Shown here in pieces: positions 11,633 to 22,060 of a stretch of 64,000 bases of DNA. The notes below the pieces were generated by a model, which searched no databases, had not been told where the DNA came from, and saw nothing but the letters and a program-made list of their open reading frames with translations. A program made the position numbers and the translations under genes. Each line of letters opens with the position of its first letter. The first letter of the stretch is position 1. Source of the stretch: Rhexocercosporidium sp. MPI-PUGE-AT-0058 (Eukaryota; Ascomycota; Leotiomycetes; Helotiales). Location of the stretch: positions 1,364,001-1,428,000 of the forward strand of contig JAGTJL010000004.1 in the NCBI GenBank assembly GCA_020746875.1, given 5' to 3'.

Positions 11633-12394
11633 TCAGAGCCCCCCACCAAGATGACTCCCCATCTGATTAACCGCCGTCCCCTTCACCGCATGATCACTCG
11701 GATTCGCCGCCGCCTCGTACAAAATATTTGTCGGCGCCCTCCCCAACTGCATCCAATCTCCCTTAAACCCCAGATAGCTCACCCTAGTTTCGTCCTCCCC
11801 ATAATTATCCTCCACGAACAGCGTCAAGCTCTGTACCTTCCCAAATAACGCCCGCTTGACTTGGATATCCTGCACCTCAGACGTCTGGGAGAGCTTGAAT
11901 TCCTGGGTTGGAGAGAGCTCGGAGGCTGTGCTAAAGTCGATGTCGTCGCGGTTGATGAATACTTTTAGTGTTTGGGGCGCGGATGAGGAGGGGGAGGTAC
12001 GGATTAGGATTGAGTGGAGTTTGATTTGGCCAGTGAAGCTGTTTGAAGTAGCTTTGTTGTTAGCTATTGCTATAATGCTCTCTGGGTCTCTCTTTGTGCC
12101 AGAGGCATTAACATGTGATGAATGAACCCACGGAATGTGCACGATCAACTGCTCATCAGCATCACTTTCAAGCTCTGGCTCTGGATCTAATCTCTCTGCC
12201 CATGTCTTCTTCACAATGGCCATTCCAGAGCCGGCTTCTGCTTCGTTCAGGGTAGTGATGTCGTCGAAGTTTATGTGTTGGTAGAGTGAGTATTGGAGTG
12301 CTGGTGTGATGTCGTCTGAGTGATCGTGGCCGGCATGATCATGGCCGTGGTCATGACCTGAGTGGTCGTGCTCGTCGTGGCAATGATTAGACAT
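11633..12394 (-). CDS. PITH-domain protein (PITHD1 family)
   Basis: The frame 12394-11633 is open for 253 codons. The PITH (proteasome-interacting thioredoxin) domain includes LIVHIP, GQIKLHSILIRT, TLKVFINRDDIDF, VKRALFGKVQSLTLFVEDN and RVSYLGFKGDWMQ. A 93-base stretch (12039-12131) has a GT donor, a GCTAAC branch site and an AG acceptor. It interrupts the conserved run IP|FTGQIKL, so I predict it is a stop-free intron and the mature protein is 222 aa. The N-terminus is extremely His/Asp rich (HDHSGHDHGHDHAGHDHSDD) and could bind metal. Family members associate with the proteasome or regulate transcription; the precise role here is unknown. Confidence 0.9.
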   Translation of the reverse strand: MSNHCHDEHDHSGHDHGHDHAGHDHSDDITPALQYSLYQHINFDDITTLNEAEAGSGMAIVKKTWAERLDPEPELESDADEQLIVHIPWVHSSHVNASGTKRDPESIIAIANNKATSNSFTGQIKLHSILIRTSPSSSAPQTLKVFINRDDIDFSTASELSPTQEFKLSQTSEVQDIQVKRALFGKVQSLTLFVEDNYGEDETRVSYLGFKGDWMQLGRAPTNILYEAAANPSDHAVKGTAVNQMGSHLGGGL

Positions 12395-12854
12395 TTTGGG
12401 TGTTGTTGGGAGAAGCTATTGGAGGTGGTTCACGTCTTTTGGCGGGGTAATTTGGGTAAGGGAGGGGCAATTTTTGCTCGAGCAGCTAAATGCCTCGCAA
12501 TGGAGCTGGGATTTGTACACTTCACTTAAAAACTACTTCTGTAAAAATCAGTATGGTATGAGTGAGTATATCAAAGAATTTTTTTTAATTCAATTTACCG
12601 ATGTTGAAATCTCACCATGTAGTACCTTACTCTCTCGAAATTATTTACGGTTGAAGACGAGCTAAGTGTAAGTGAGCAGGTGTTGAGCAGCAGCGTATGC
12701 GCTGACCGAAAAATGCCAACTATCTACATGGATACATTTCATAGAGACGGCCGCACCGAGATTGTGTAGCTCACACAAAACTTGAAGTTGCTGAAATATC
12801 CTATCGAGTACACATTCTTCGAAGGGTTCTATTCGAGGGCTCGGATCTATCTGA
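12395..12854. other. Intergenic between PITHD1 start and RRN6 end
   Basis: About 460 AT-rich bases. It holds the promoter of the PITH gene and the 3' UTR of RRN6; short frames here look fortuitous. Confidence 0.6.
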
Positions 12855-15800
12855 CTACTTGAATCCAGCAATCCTTTGCTTCTTCGGTTTCTTCTTGACT
12901 TGCTGCACAGTTCTACTCCCAAATGTTCCCCTATCCGGCTGCGTCATAGGAATGTCATTGTCTGGTTGAGAGCTGAACATCTTCCCCATAGCCTCAGGCT
13001 GGCTCCCAGAAGTCAAAGTCAACCTCCTTGAGACAGCAGGTTCAACCGCCTTGACGAACTCTTCTGTCCTTCTTCTTCTCCTGGCCTTCTCTTTCCTACT
13101 TGAACGCGCATCTTCTTCATCGGTATTTGCAGCTGCCCATGCCTTCTTTGCCGCTTCGTAAGAATACTCAGCAGGGTCTGCCAGAGCGGATGGCCAGTGC
13201 GACAACACAGATAAGTTGGTATTGGTGATCAAATCCGATTTCGCTTTGATCGTTGGAGCATATTGACGTAATCTTGCGATTACAGGGTCTTCTATGATGC
13301 CAGATGCTGATGTAGCCTGTGAGTATAAAGATGGCGTCTGAGTCGGTGTTGGCAAAGTCAAGCCAGGTTCATCTTGCGTTGCGACCAGCTGTGACGAGAG
13401 CATGAGTGGTGAACTCTCTCTGGTTAGCCTGCCATCCTTGCTGATTGCAGAAGCTGTAACAGTTTCGTCATATACTGGAGCAATTTCCCCTATCTCTTCC
13501 AAAGTATTATCCTGGAGAGATATCCCAATGGAATTGAGGCAAAGATCCATGGCAAGCTGTCTGATGACCTTGAATTTTGCATGTCGTACAATATTTGGCA
13601 AGTCATTTGGTAAACTACCCATCCAGTAATCAATTAGCTGATCGAATATCTTCAGTAGCTCTGGATGTATAGAAACACCCCTTTCCGAAACCTTGACTTC
13701 AGTCCCTAACGTCAAGTCTTTTACAACCAACCTCCAGCGGTCCTGTGGACTTTGGTTTTGTTGCAAGGATTCCAGAAAGGATCCTAATGTCGGTGAAGCA
13801 TCTTCCAAGTCCTCTCCTCGTTTTGTAGCACCAATCAGCTCAGCTAGTGTGACATTTAGAGGTTCGTCCTGTTCTTTTCTTTGCATGATCTGTTCGCCAC
13901 CAAGTCTGAGAAGCTCCGGAAATCCTGGAATAAGATCCGATTCGGGATTAGAATTGGGCTGCTCTCCATTCGAGGTCTCGTCGAAGACTGTTCTGAAAAT
14001 TTTCCTCCAATTCAATCTGAAGTGAAGATCATCCTTCGCTGGTACATTTGCCGCAACGATGCCCGCATGGCTAACCCTGCTTCTTTGAAAGATCTTAGAA
14101 TGGCGTCGGTTATCCGGGGCTATGAAATCGTTGTCCTCATTCACATACTTAGGACCTAGAACTCGGGACGACAGGAGTAGCTTTGTGTCTGGCGCGACAA
14201 TCCCAAATTCTTTCGTACCAGTACGGTGTATTGCTGTTAAAGTTGAGAACAGCCCCAAGTCGGCGGTAACTGCCCAAAGCTGGAAAAATTCTACACCATC
14301 TTCGATGTACTTGGGGCCTGGTCCAGAATAATGATTGACGCTCGGCACCAGACGACATGGTAGAAGATTGACAGTATGAAGAGCCAAAGTCTGTTCTTCG
14401 GTCTTTTCTGAGGACGCAAATAGACTAAATGTGCCTTTCGATGAAGCATGAGCTCCAGTTTGCGGTTTCTGGAAGACATAATAATTGACCACACGATTCT
14501 TGGCGGAAGTGATAGCGACAGAAACTGCATAAACTTAGCAGAGCCCCACATCCCCACAAGAAGCCTTACCATTATCACTCTTCAATGGAGTGAGTTTCAG
14601 TGTCTCATCATCAGGACTCATGAAGTGAACATAGGACAGAATTGTCCTGCAACCAGCCTCGAGTTGATCATCGTATCTCTCTCCACCAGGAATAATCTCC
14701 ATCCAAAATATTCGGGACGTTGTGAGAACATACAAGTAATTCATGTCGGTATTACATCGTTGAATATCAAGAATCCAGTCAGTGTTCCCAACGGGGAATA
14801 TGTTGGCACGCCCGAGTGGTTTTGTTTGTGCCTTCACATCAAAAACGATGATATGACGCCTGTTGCAGACAACAACCGTGTTGAGGTTGCCGGCCCAGAG
14901 AACTCGATACCATCCGTCAAAATGTACAAGCTCTAGCACCTTTAAAGATTCGTCCTCGGCCTGGCCATCATATATTCCTCCTGTCTTTTTAGGTACCAAG
15001 ACTGGGGAGCTATTTTTGCCATGATTGTATCGTACGTCAACCTCCCAGATACTCCAGTAGCCGAGGGTGTCAATAACTGCAAATTGACGTGAAAACCATG
15101 GATTGAAAGCGACATCAGAATGTGTCTTAGACCCAGTCCTTTGGGCAGTCAGAGAGACCACAGGATTTGCATTTAACATAGATTGCACAGAGGTTGAGTG
15201 GCCAGTAGAAGATTGCACAAGGTTTGCGTGAAGTTTACCGTATTTAGGACGGAAAAGCGTAATCACAGTGGCCTGACGTACAGCAAGCCAGCAGTCCTTG
15301 TCCTTGTTGTCATCCGCAGCAATAATTTGGCGAATGGTGCCACCTGTGCCCATCCAATGCCCAGTATCCAGGGACTCCAGATTGAAAAATGAAAGCCGGG
15401 CTCCGCTTGATTTTCCCCATCCACGAGTTTCGATCCGTGGTTTAATCAATCGAAGGACATGACCTGCCGCGCCAGAAGGTACGGCTAAAATATGAGGCCT
15501 TCGGATGCCAGAGACTCGCTCTGCGTCATGTGCACGCCCAATAGCCAAAATGGAGCCCAAGTCATTCGGATTCTGCGACGACGCATCCCAAGAACTTCTC
15601 AGTAGGCTTGATGCAATCGTTTTCGCTGGGACAGTCTCTGGTAAAGTTTTGGAAAGCCATCTTGTTTGATTTAAAATGACGACAGAAGCCTTTTCATCTC
15701 CCCGCGAAGTGGGATGGTTTGAAGGTGGAATCCATTCCTTAAATGGAACAAGTTGTTTGACGGTCGCTCCTAAAACACGTGAGTAGAGTAATTGAAAAAC

Positions 15801-15917
15801 AGCTGGGTACTAACCTTCTGTTAACGTTTGTGAGAATTTCCATTCTTGCTCCTCTGGATCATAAGTTGCCCTTCCAGGGTGACCAATGGCAAGGTCAGTG
15901 ACTCGATGGTCAGTCAT
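12855..15917 (-). CDS. RRN6: RNA polymerase I transcription initiation factor RRN6-like
   Basis: Three exons: 15917-15815, 15769-14570, 14524-12855; 990 aa, each junction GT-AG and in phase (introns of 45 nt). The start is fixed by the typical opening MTDHRVTDLAIGHPGRATYD. The N-terminal two thirds form a WD40-like beta-propeller. Examples are HSDVAFNPWFSRQFAVIDTL followed by GYWSIWEVD, then WYRVLWAGNLNTVVVCNRR. The C-terminal part is helical and then Ser/Lys-rich. It ends with the basic tail KKKPKKQRIAGFK, common in fungal Rrn6 homologs. In yeast Rrn6 works with Rrn7 and Rrn11 as the core factor that recruits Pol I to rDNA promoters. It shares a 319-bp divergent promoter region with SPC25. 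Confidence 0.9.
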
Positions 15918-16236
15918 TGGGTTTTCGTGGTCTTCGAGCTTCGGCAATCACTACCAGATTCATTTCTATTTGGATATAAAGAAAGGCCCCGACGTCGAGA
16001 TGTTTGCGCTGCAAATCGACCAGCTTCGAAAGTCGTTTTACATTCTTCGAAAGTGGCTTCTAGAAATTTGTTGAGTCTTTCTTATCTGGAGCGCGTTACC
16101 AATCCTGGCTTAGTCACATCACGTCTCCTCAGCAACGGCAAGCGCGAATCAAAACACCAGCGCATCAAGAAGCCTTGAAACATACACAACTCGCGCTCAA
16201 CTACATCTACAACAGATACCTCCATATCCACGCAGA
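15918..16236. promoter_or_regulatory. Shared divergent promoter region (RRN6 / SPC25)
   Basis: 319 bases between the two start codons. A pyrimidine/adenine-rich leader precedes the SPC25 ATG. No motif assigned. Confidence 0.5.
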
Positions 16237-17066
16237 ATGTCTACACTATTCGAGCCCTCGCTTTCCACCAGCGCAATGCGCCCTCCTCTTTCATCCGCAG
16301 ACGCGCCCTCGATGGCAGATTCGCTCCCAAATATCAACTTCGGGTTCGACGAGCTGCGCGATCGCATGGCAAAGTTCACAGTCAAGTTCGACACATTTAT
16401 TGAGCAAGGTCGCAAGCGGGTCTTGGAGGAGAGGAATCAGTTCCGTATGAATGTTGCTGAACTCAAGGGTATTTCCTCCCATCTGGGCTTTGGTAAGATG
16501 TATCTAACACAGTGACAGAGGACCAGCGCATGAAGAAGAGAGACATTGAGATCCTCTCCCAGAAATCCAGCACACACCAACAGACTGTCGCCAAAGAGGA
16601 AGCGGAGACGAATGAGATGAAGACCGCGATCGCCTCACTCAGCGCGCAACGAGATGCTCATGTCGCAACCCGAGAGAGCCTCAAGCAGCAGATTGCGGAC
16701 ACCCAGAAGCAGATTGACGTGCGCCTTGCCGCGCAACGTGCCCATGCCCAGCACATCGACTCTCAGTCTCGATTCAACATACCTGAGATGGATTTCTGGA
16801 CCTCGAATCTCTGCATGACACTCGAAGGGGCAGGGCTAAATGACCGTCTGAAGTTCATGTTCACGCACATCGATGATAGGGATTGGACTAGAGAGGCATG
16901 GTTTGAACTTGACACTTCGAAGAGAGAATATGAAATTCCATATTGCAAGCCAAAGTTGGAGAAAGAGCAGATTGAGCGAGTGTTGGATAAGTTGAATGAG
17001 TCTAGGGATCTGAGAGTCTTGCTGAAGGGAATGCGGGAATTGTTTGTCGAAGCAGTGAAAGGATGA
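16237..17066 (+). CDS. SPC25: Kinetochore protein Spc25
   Basis: Two exons, 16237-16468 and 16519-17066, phase 1, with a CTAAC branch site in the 50-nt intron; 259 aa. Order seen: a short N-terminal tail (MSTLFEPSLSTSAMRPPLSS), a helix LRDRMAKFTVKFDTFIEQGR, and a long coiled coil to about residue 170. Last comes a globular RWD-like end with MDFWTSNLCMTLEGAG, LKFMFTHIDDRDW and REYEIPYCKPKL. This layout is that of Spc25, which pairs with Spc24 in the Ndc80 complex and links it to the inner kinetochore. The length fits filamentous-fungal homologs. An internal ATG at residue 14 could also serve as start. Confidence 0.93.
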
Positions 17067-17258
17067 GATCCTGGGAAGCTTGGAGAAGGCGGGAAATTGG
17101 TTTACGGTTAATGACTTGGAGTTGGGGAGTTGAGACGATGGTTGAGCTTAATCCAGTACTTTGACTTTAGAGCATTCAGATAGCAGACCCGATGCGATCC
17201 TAATGCACACCTTGTCTGCTCCAGCACGAAGCAACCCCATTTCCCCTGATTTCTTCAT

Positions 17259-17846
17259 TCAACCCAGTCCTGGTGCCAAAAATACCTTCTTCCACCCATC
17301 CACTTTCTTCTGGAAGTTTGCCGAGAATTTCTCATATTTCTGGCATTTTTCCTTCTCATCCCCCGGGATCTCTCTATAATTGGTTAACCAAAGATTCAGA
17401 AAACGATATCCTATACAAGTCATAGTTAAGGAAAATGGAGATACTTACACCCAACTCGCCTTCTCAGAAAGGAAGATATGCTGAGAGACTTTGGGTAGAG
17501 GAGCCTTCAAACTCTCCTCATCAATGCTCCCAGCGGTAATGCTAATGTACTCAGGTTGGCATTTATATTGCATTGATATCGGCGTTCCACAGGTAGAGCA
17601 ATGGGTTCTATCCCCCAATTGCGAGTAGCTCGTCTGGGTGAGAGATGAGGGGCCAGAGGTGTAGGTTATGGCCGAGACCGGAAAGCTCCCAAAAGTGAGA
17701 TAAGGCGCTCCGGAGAGCTTGCGACATGTTTTGCAGTGACAGCTGGTGAGACTTGATGGGAGCACGCTGCTTGAGTAGGTAATTTTGCCGCACTGGCAAG
17801 AGCCTGTGAGTGCTGGCCCTACTGTTGAGCCCGAGGAGATGGACAT
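17259..17846 (-). CDS. GFA/CENP-V-type zinc enzyme
   Basis: Two exons, 17846-17449 and 17373-17259, phase 2; 170 aa. The zinc-binding glutathione-dependent formaldehyde-activating (GFA) fold is shown by GSCQCGKITYSS, TSCHCKTCRKLSGAPYLTFG and DRTHCSTCGTPISMQ. The last exon supplies the usual tail EIPGDEKEKCQKYEKFSANF. It is lost if translation is stopped at the first in-frame TAA at the donor. I chose the ATG at 17846, just before the domain; an ATG at 17996 would add 50 unconserved residues. The family includes glutathione-S-hydroxymethyl formation enzymes and proteins of unknown substrate. It lies head to head with MOZART1. Confidence 0.88.
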
Positions 17847-18138
17847 GGCGTTTGGCTTTGGGCTCTGGAGTTTGCTTAAAGAGATCAAATTACGACAACA
17901 ACAAGATATATTAGTTGCTGGAAAATAGCTTACGGGAGCAAATTCACTATCTAGGTGACTTAATCCGGATTGAAACGTGGGGCCTATCTTACTCACATGT
18001 TGTCAGCACGGTGCAATGATGCGGGGTGGTGTTGAAGATCCGAATGCGGAGTTTCCACCCGTCGCGTCCACCCGTTCCTTCAGATCAGCAACAAGAACAA
18101 CCACAACAACCACAACAACTTCACCAACACAATTCAAG
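17847..18138. promoter_or_regulatory. Shared divergent promoter region (GFA / MOZART1)
   Basis: 292 bases between start codons. The MOZART1 leader (about 18080-18130) is a CAA-rich run (ACAACAACCACAACAACTTC), a type of unstructured leader often seen in fungal mRNAs. Confidence 0.5.
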
Positions 18139-18481
18139 ATGCCCGCCGAACCAGATGGTAAGAAGGACAAGCAAGCCAGTGCCGCGCAAGCTCGCGAAGT
18201 CATCGATGTCTTCCATGAGATTTCAACATTGCTGGTTTGTTTTCTGGCGCATCCTTAAGGGACATTGGCTGATTTCTCTTAGAACGCAGACCTTGACCGG
18301 CAGACACTGTCTATCTGTATCTCGTTGATCGAAAATGGTGTCAATCCTGAAGCTCTTGCGGTGTGTGGATCTATCTGTGAATTGGAGAGGAACGGCGCTG
18401 ATGTTATAATAGTCTGTGGTCAAGGAATTGAGGAAGGATGCGGAGGAGATGAAAAGGGAGATTCAACTTGGCAATCAATGA
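18139..18481 (+). CDS. MZT1: Mitotic-spindle organizing protein 1 (MOZART1)
   Basis: A tiny gene in three exons: 18139-18234, 18283-18360, 18413-18481; 80 aa, all junctions in phase 0. The core [40 protein letters not shown] and [18 protein letters not shown] aligns along its length with human MZT1. MOZART1 binds the N-terminal region of gamma-tubulin complex proteins and is needed to place the complex at spindle poles. None of its exons is long enough for a normal ORF scan. Reading through the second intron would give a spurious longer protein ending in an acidic tail. Located close to SPC25, another spindle/kinetochore gene. Confidence 0.93.
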
Positions 18482-19155
18482 GGAAGCGGAGATGGGACTC
18501 TGATGATTATATGGCTTATGATATGGAGGGTCGGACGACGACCTAATGAATGGATACTGGCTTCAGGGCGGATTCATAAGTAGAGCTGAAGGACTTCCAA
18601 CAAGCAACGTTGAGAAGAGTATATCTACAGCCTCGGATGGGATTTCGAGGCCAGGAACAGATCAGAGAGGCTATATATGGAGGAATCTGGCGGGAGGCTG
18701 ACGACAGGTGGCATGGCATGTCGTCAGACAAAGTCGAGCATTGAAGTCTATGCGGCTTCGGGCTCTCAGAGCAGCGTTTTTAGAAATTCAATCAACTCGC
18801 TAAACTACTTATCAACATTCTCTGTTATCTATCTCATGATATAGCTGACCTCCAATGTACACATTCTTCCAGTCTTCAAGTTTAATGATCTTGGCCCTCG
18901 TGACTCCTTACTACTGTCACAGGCTCTCTATCTTGTCCGATAATCCCTTCCCTAGCTAACATCTTCATTGTCGACCGAGAAGGCTTGGGTGGACTATAGC
19001 AGCCCTGAGCCCTCTCATCCACCGTAGACTCTTCCCACTTTCAGCCAGGCAACTTTTAGCATGGCCACTCAGACCAACCTGCAAGACCAATACCTTGGAC
19101 CAAACCAGCTCAGTCTAATTACAGAACAGGTTCTAACAAAGCTCTAGCTGATGAT
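18482..19155. other. Intergenic, convergent 3' ends
   Basis: About 670 bases between the MOZART1 stop and the LYR-protein stop. A 29-codon frame starting ATG at 19061 is seen but has no splice partner. No RNA gene recognised. Confidence 0.6.
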
Positions 19156-19596
19156 TCACCGCAGGTAAAGACCCATACTGTCATTCAGCATAGCCAACGT
19201 CATATTATAATGGGTTCTAGCAGTCCTCCTAACCTCTTTCTGAGCTGGAAGCTTTGCTTGTCTTTGCCTACTAAGTATTAGCGAGGTCAACTGAGCCTCT
19301 TTGCTAGTAGATACTGACAGACGATGTTCCTCTCTAGCCTCCCAATACTTCGTATGCAGTAGACTCTTGACGATCCGATGCTCAAGTCCCCTTTCCTGAG
19401 CTGCATATTTGAGAAATTCTATTGTCCGAATGACTTTTTGCTGGTCGAAAGAAGCTTGCTCCCCCTTGCGAAACGCGTCTCGCAGCTGATCTCGTGCTAT
19501 ATATCTCGATGGTTTTGAGTATTGAACGGCGTGGAGGAGGCCACGGTATAGTTGACGATAGGCATGAATGAGTTCTGAAGAAGATTGACTTGACAT
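19156..19596 (-). CDS. LYR-like (Complex1_LYR/DUF1763-type) protein, probably mitochondrial
   Basis: Single exon, 146 aa. The N-terminus carries the LYR-like signature AYRQLYRGLLHAVQYSKPSR, followed by basic helices (RDQLRDAFRKG, IRTIEFLKYAAQERG). It ends THYNMTLAMLNDSMGLYLR. LYR proteins are small, basic, helical matrix proteins that bind the acyl carrier protein and assist Fe-S transfer or respiratory-complex and mitoribosome assembly. This member resembles a fungal group of unknown target. It is head to head with the CHY/RING gene, 267 bases apart. The start codon is clear. Confidence 0.8.
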   Translation of the reverse strand: MSSQSSSELIHAYRQLYRGLLHAVQYSKPSRYIARDQLRDAFRKGEQASFDQQKVIRTIEFLKYAAQERGLEHRIVKSLLHTKYWEAREEHRLSVSTSKEAQLTSLILSRQRQAKLPAQKEVRRTARTHYNMTLAMLNDSMGLYLR

Positions 19597-19863
19597 TTTC
19601 GTGAACTGTCGTGAGAATATTGATCAAGAAATTCGATGCTTCAGCCTGGAACCAAAATATTGAGCTTCATACTGAACCCCTGCAATCTGGTGACACGTGC
19701 TGATAGACAATCAAAATACACCTAAGCTGGGACAGGGGGGTAGCGTCGAGCGTCATCGGCTGCTTTCACTCTTCTTCCCCATGGCAGACAACTAAATACC
19801 AGATCCAAACATCTCCATCAATAAAACTTCCACCGCGGTCCAAATGAGACACATCTTCACCAA
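19597..19863. promoter_or_regulatory. Shared divergent promoter region (LYR protein / CHY-RING)
   Basis: 267 bases between two start codons. It contains one palindromic CACGTG (19695-19700), a potential bHLH factor site; its use is inference. Confidence 0.5.
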
Positions 19864-22060
19864 ATGAGCTCCCTTGTGAACGATTTTCTGATCAACCCAG
19901 TTCTTCGCCAAGCCCGTCGGTTCTCCCGCTCGAACCCTCCAGACAGTCACATCGACCCTGTCACGAACCAACGAACTGCGCTGGATAATGCCCATGAAGT
20001 TGCTATTGAAGATATAGCTGAGCGCTTGGGGAGTATTGGGGGCTCTGGCTTGGGAGAAGATGACGGCGCAGAGAGCATAACTGGGGCGGGGTTGACGTCT
20101 TCTCCAATCGAAGAGCATGGAGGACTCGATGCAGAGCTTCGAGCTCTTGAGGAAAGGAGACCTCCCAGTGCCCCGCCAATACTCAGTGGTGCAAGGCCAC
20201 ACAGAGTCTCGTCTCTACGGTCAGATCGTGGTCAGCTCGACGATGATACCTCGGACAATCCATCCTTTGGAATACCAAATCGATTTCGAGCGAACTCTGC
20301 CGCGAGCACGACCATCAGCAATCGAAATACAATCAGTGCGAGAATGAGTCCTGCTGAAGGTCCTTCTAGAAGCAATACACAAGATAGGAGTCAATCTGGG
20401 TCGAACAGTCGCCCAGGAAATAGTTCTTTACCTGAAGACGATGGGATGGGAGCCTTGAGGCAACAGATCATTCGGATACAGTCGATGGATATCCCAGCAG
20501 ATGACAAGGCTCGATTTATGCATCAGCTTCTTACACAACAATACTCCGAGGCTCGAGAGATATTCCATGCGAAGCAGCAGCCCATAGCGCCCTCTCCAGC
20601 AAGTATGATCAGCCAGGAGAGACCTACAACACCAGGTTCTTTGAGCTCGTTTATATGGCAAATGAATGGTGCCCCAGAACCCTCAAACCCAGAGCAACAA
20701 CATACTTTTCACTTGTCACCAGATGACTTGAAGCGGACATATGCTCCTCCAGATCCACCAGAGGAAGACGAAGACGGAAATGTGATCACGAAGGAGCAGG
20801 TGGAAATACTCGGTTGCAAGCACTATAAAAGGAATGTCAAGCTGCAGTGTTCTGCATGTGATAAATGGTACACATGCCGGCTGTGTCATGATGAGGCAGA
20901 GGATCATGTTTTGAACCGGCAAGCTACCAAGAACATGCTTTGTATGATATGTTCATGTGCACAGCGGGCTGGTGAACTCTGTGTCAATTGTGGAGAGAGA
21001 ACAGCTTGGTATTACTGTGGAGTTTGCAAGCTCTGGGATAACGATTCCGATAAAAACATATACCACTGTAACGATTGTGGTATATGTAGGAAAGGCCGTG
21101 GCCTAGGGAAGGATGTTTTTCATTGCAAGGTAAGGTTACCATTACTTCCCCAGCTATGCACCACTAACATGATCTCAGACTTGCGGTACATGCATGTCGA
21201 TGGCCAACGAGAAGTCTCACAAGTGTATCGAACGTGTCTCCGACTGTGATTGTCCTATTTGCGGAGAATATATGTTTACTTCCCCTTCGCCTGTGGTCTT
21301 CATGCTTTGTGGGCATGGGATTCACAGAGCATGCTACGATCGACATATGAAGTCGTCGTATAAATGTCCCATCTGCAGCAAGAGCACCGTCAATATGGAA
21401 ACTCAGTTCCGCAATTTGGACAGAGCAATCGACGCACAACCTATGCCACCGCAATTCCGAGATACCAAGGCCATGGTCTCATGCAACGATTGCTATGCCA
21501 AGAGTGCTGTTACGTATCACTGGCTTGGTCTGAAATGTGCCATCTGCGACTCTTACAACACCGCCCAACTGTCAATATTGAGCGATCCTGCCGTTGAAGT
21601 CCCACCGATTGAAAGTAGAGAGGTCGAGCATGCTCCAATTCCTGATCCACCGAATAGAGATGCTTTGTCCCTCCTCGGTCCTCCTACTGGGCCAACTCGC
21701 CACAGAAGGCATTCTGCGCATATCCATATGCCTTCATCATCGACAGGAGACTCAATCAGATTCGAGCCCTACGCTCGAAGAGCACGCGTTGGCAGGTCAG
21801 TCTCTCCAGTTCGGGGGATCGGATTCTTCAACGAACCCGCGCCAGCTCAAGCCATTGAGACAGACGATTCCGCAGATGAAGATGAAATGGATTTTTGGGG
21901 ACGCGATGAACCACGGAGTGTGACTTCCTTTGAAAACATTGATGAGGAGATGGAGGAGGAGGAAGAAGAAGAAGAATCCGACGAGGATTCAGTAATGGAA
22001 GACTGCGATGAAGATGATGCTGATGAAGAAGATGAATTTGAGCTTTTAGGACACCGGTGA
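19864..22060 (+). CDS. CHY and RING zinc-finger E3 ubiquitin ligase (Pirh2-like)
   Basis: Two exons, 19864-21129 and 21179-22060, phase 0; 715 aa. The first about 300 residues are low-complexity Ser/Pro-rich. The CHY zinc finger starts at LGCKHYKRNVKLQCSACDKW and runs through CRLCHDEAEDH, MICSCAQRAGELCVNCG and the CTCHY part (YHCNDCGICRKG). The RING finger then gives CPICGEYMFTSPSPVVFMLC-type spacing to YKCPICSKS. A rubredoxin-like zinc ribbon follows (VSCNDCYAKSAVTYHWLG). This triple order is that of Pirh2/RCHY1 ligases; fungal copies have the long N-terminal extension. The C-terminus ends in a strongly acidic tract (about 21,945-22,040). Substrates unknown. Confidence 0.94.

Noticed and set aside
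19061..19147. 29-codon frame beginning MATQTNLQDQYLG
   Set aside because: Too short, with no fitting downstream exon.
19792..20202. 136-codon minus-strand frame over the CHY/RING gene start
   Set aside because: Antisense shadow of a real coding exon.
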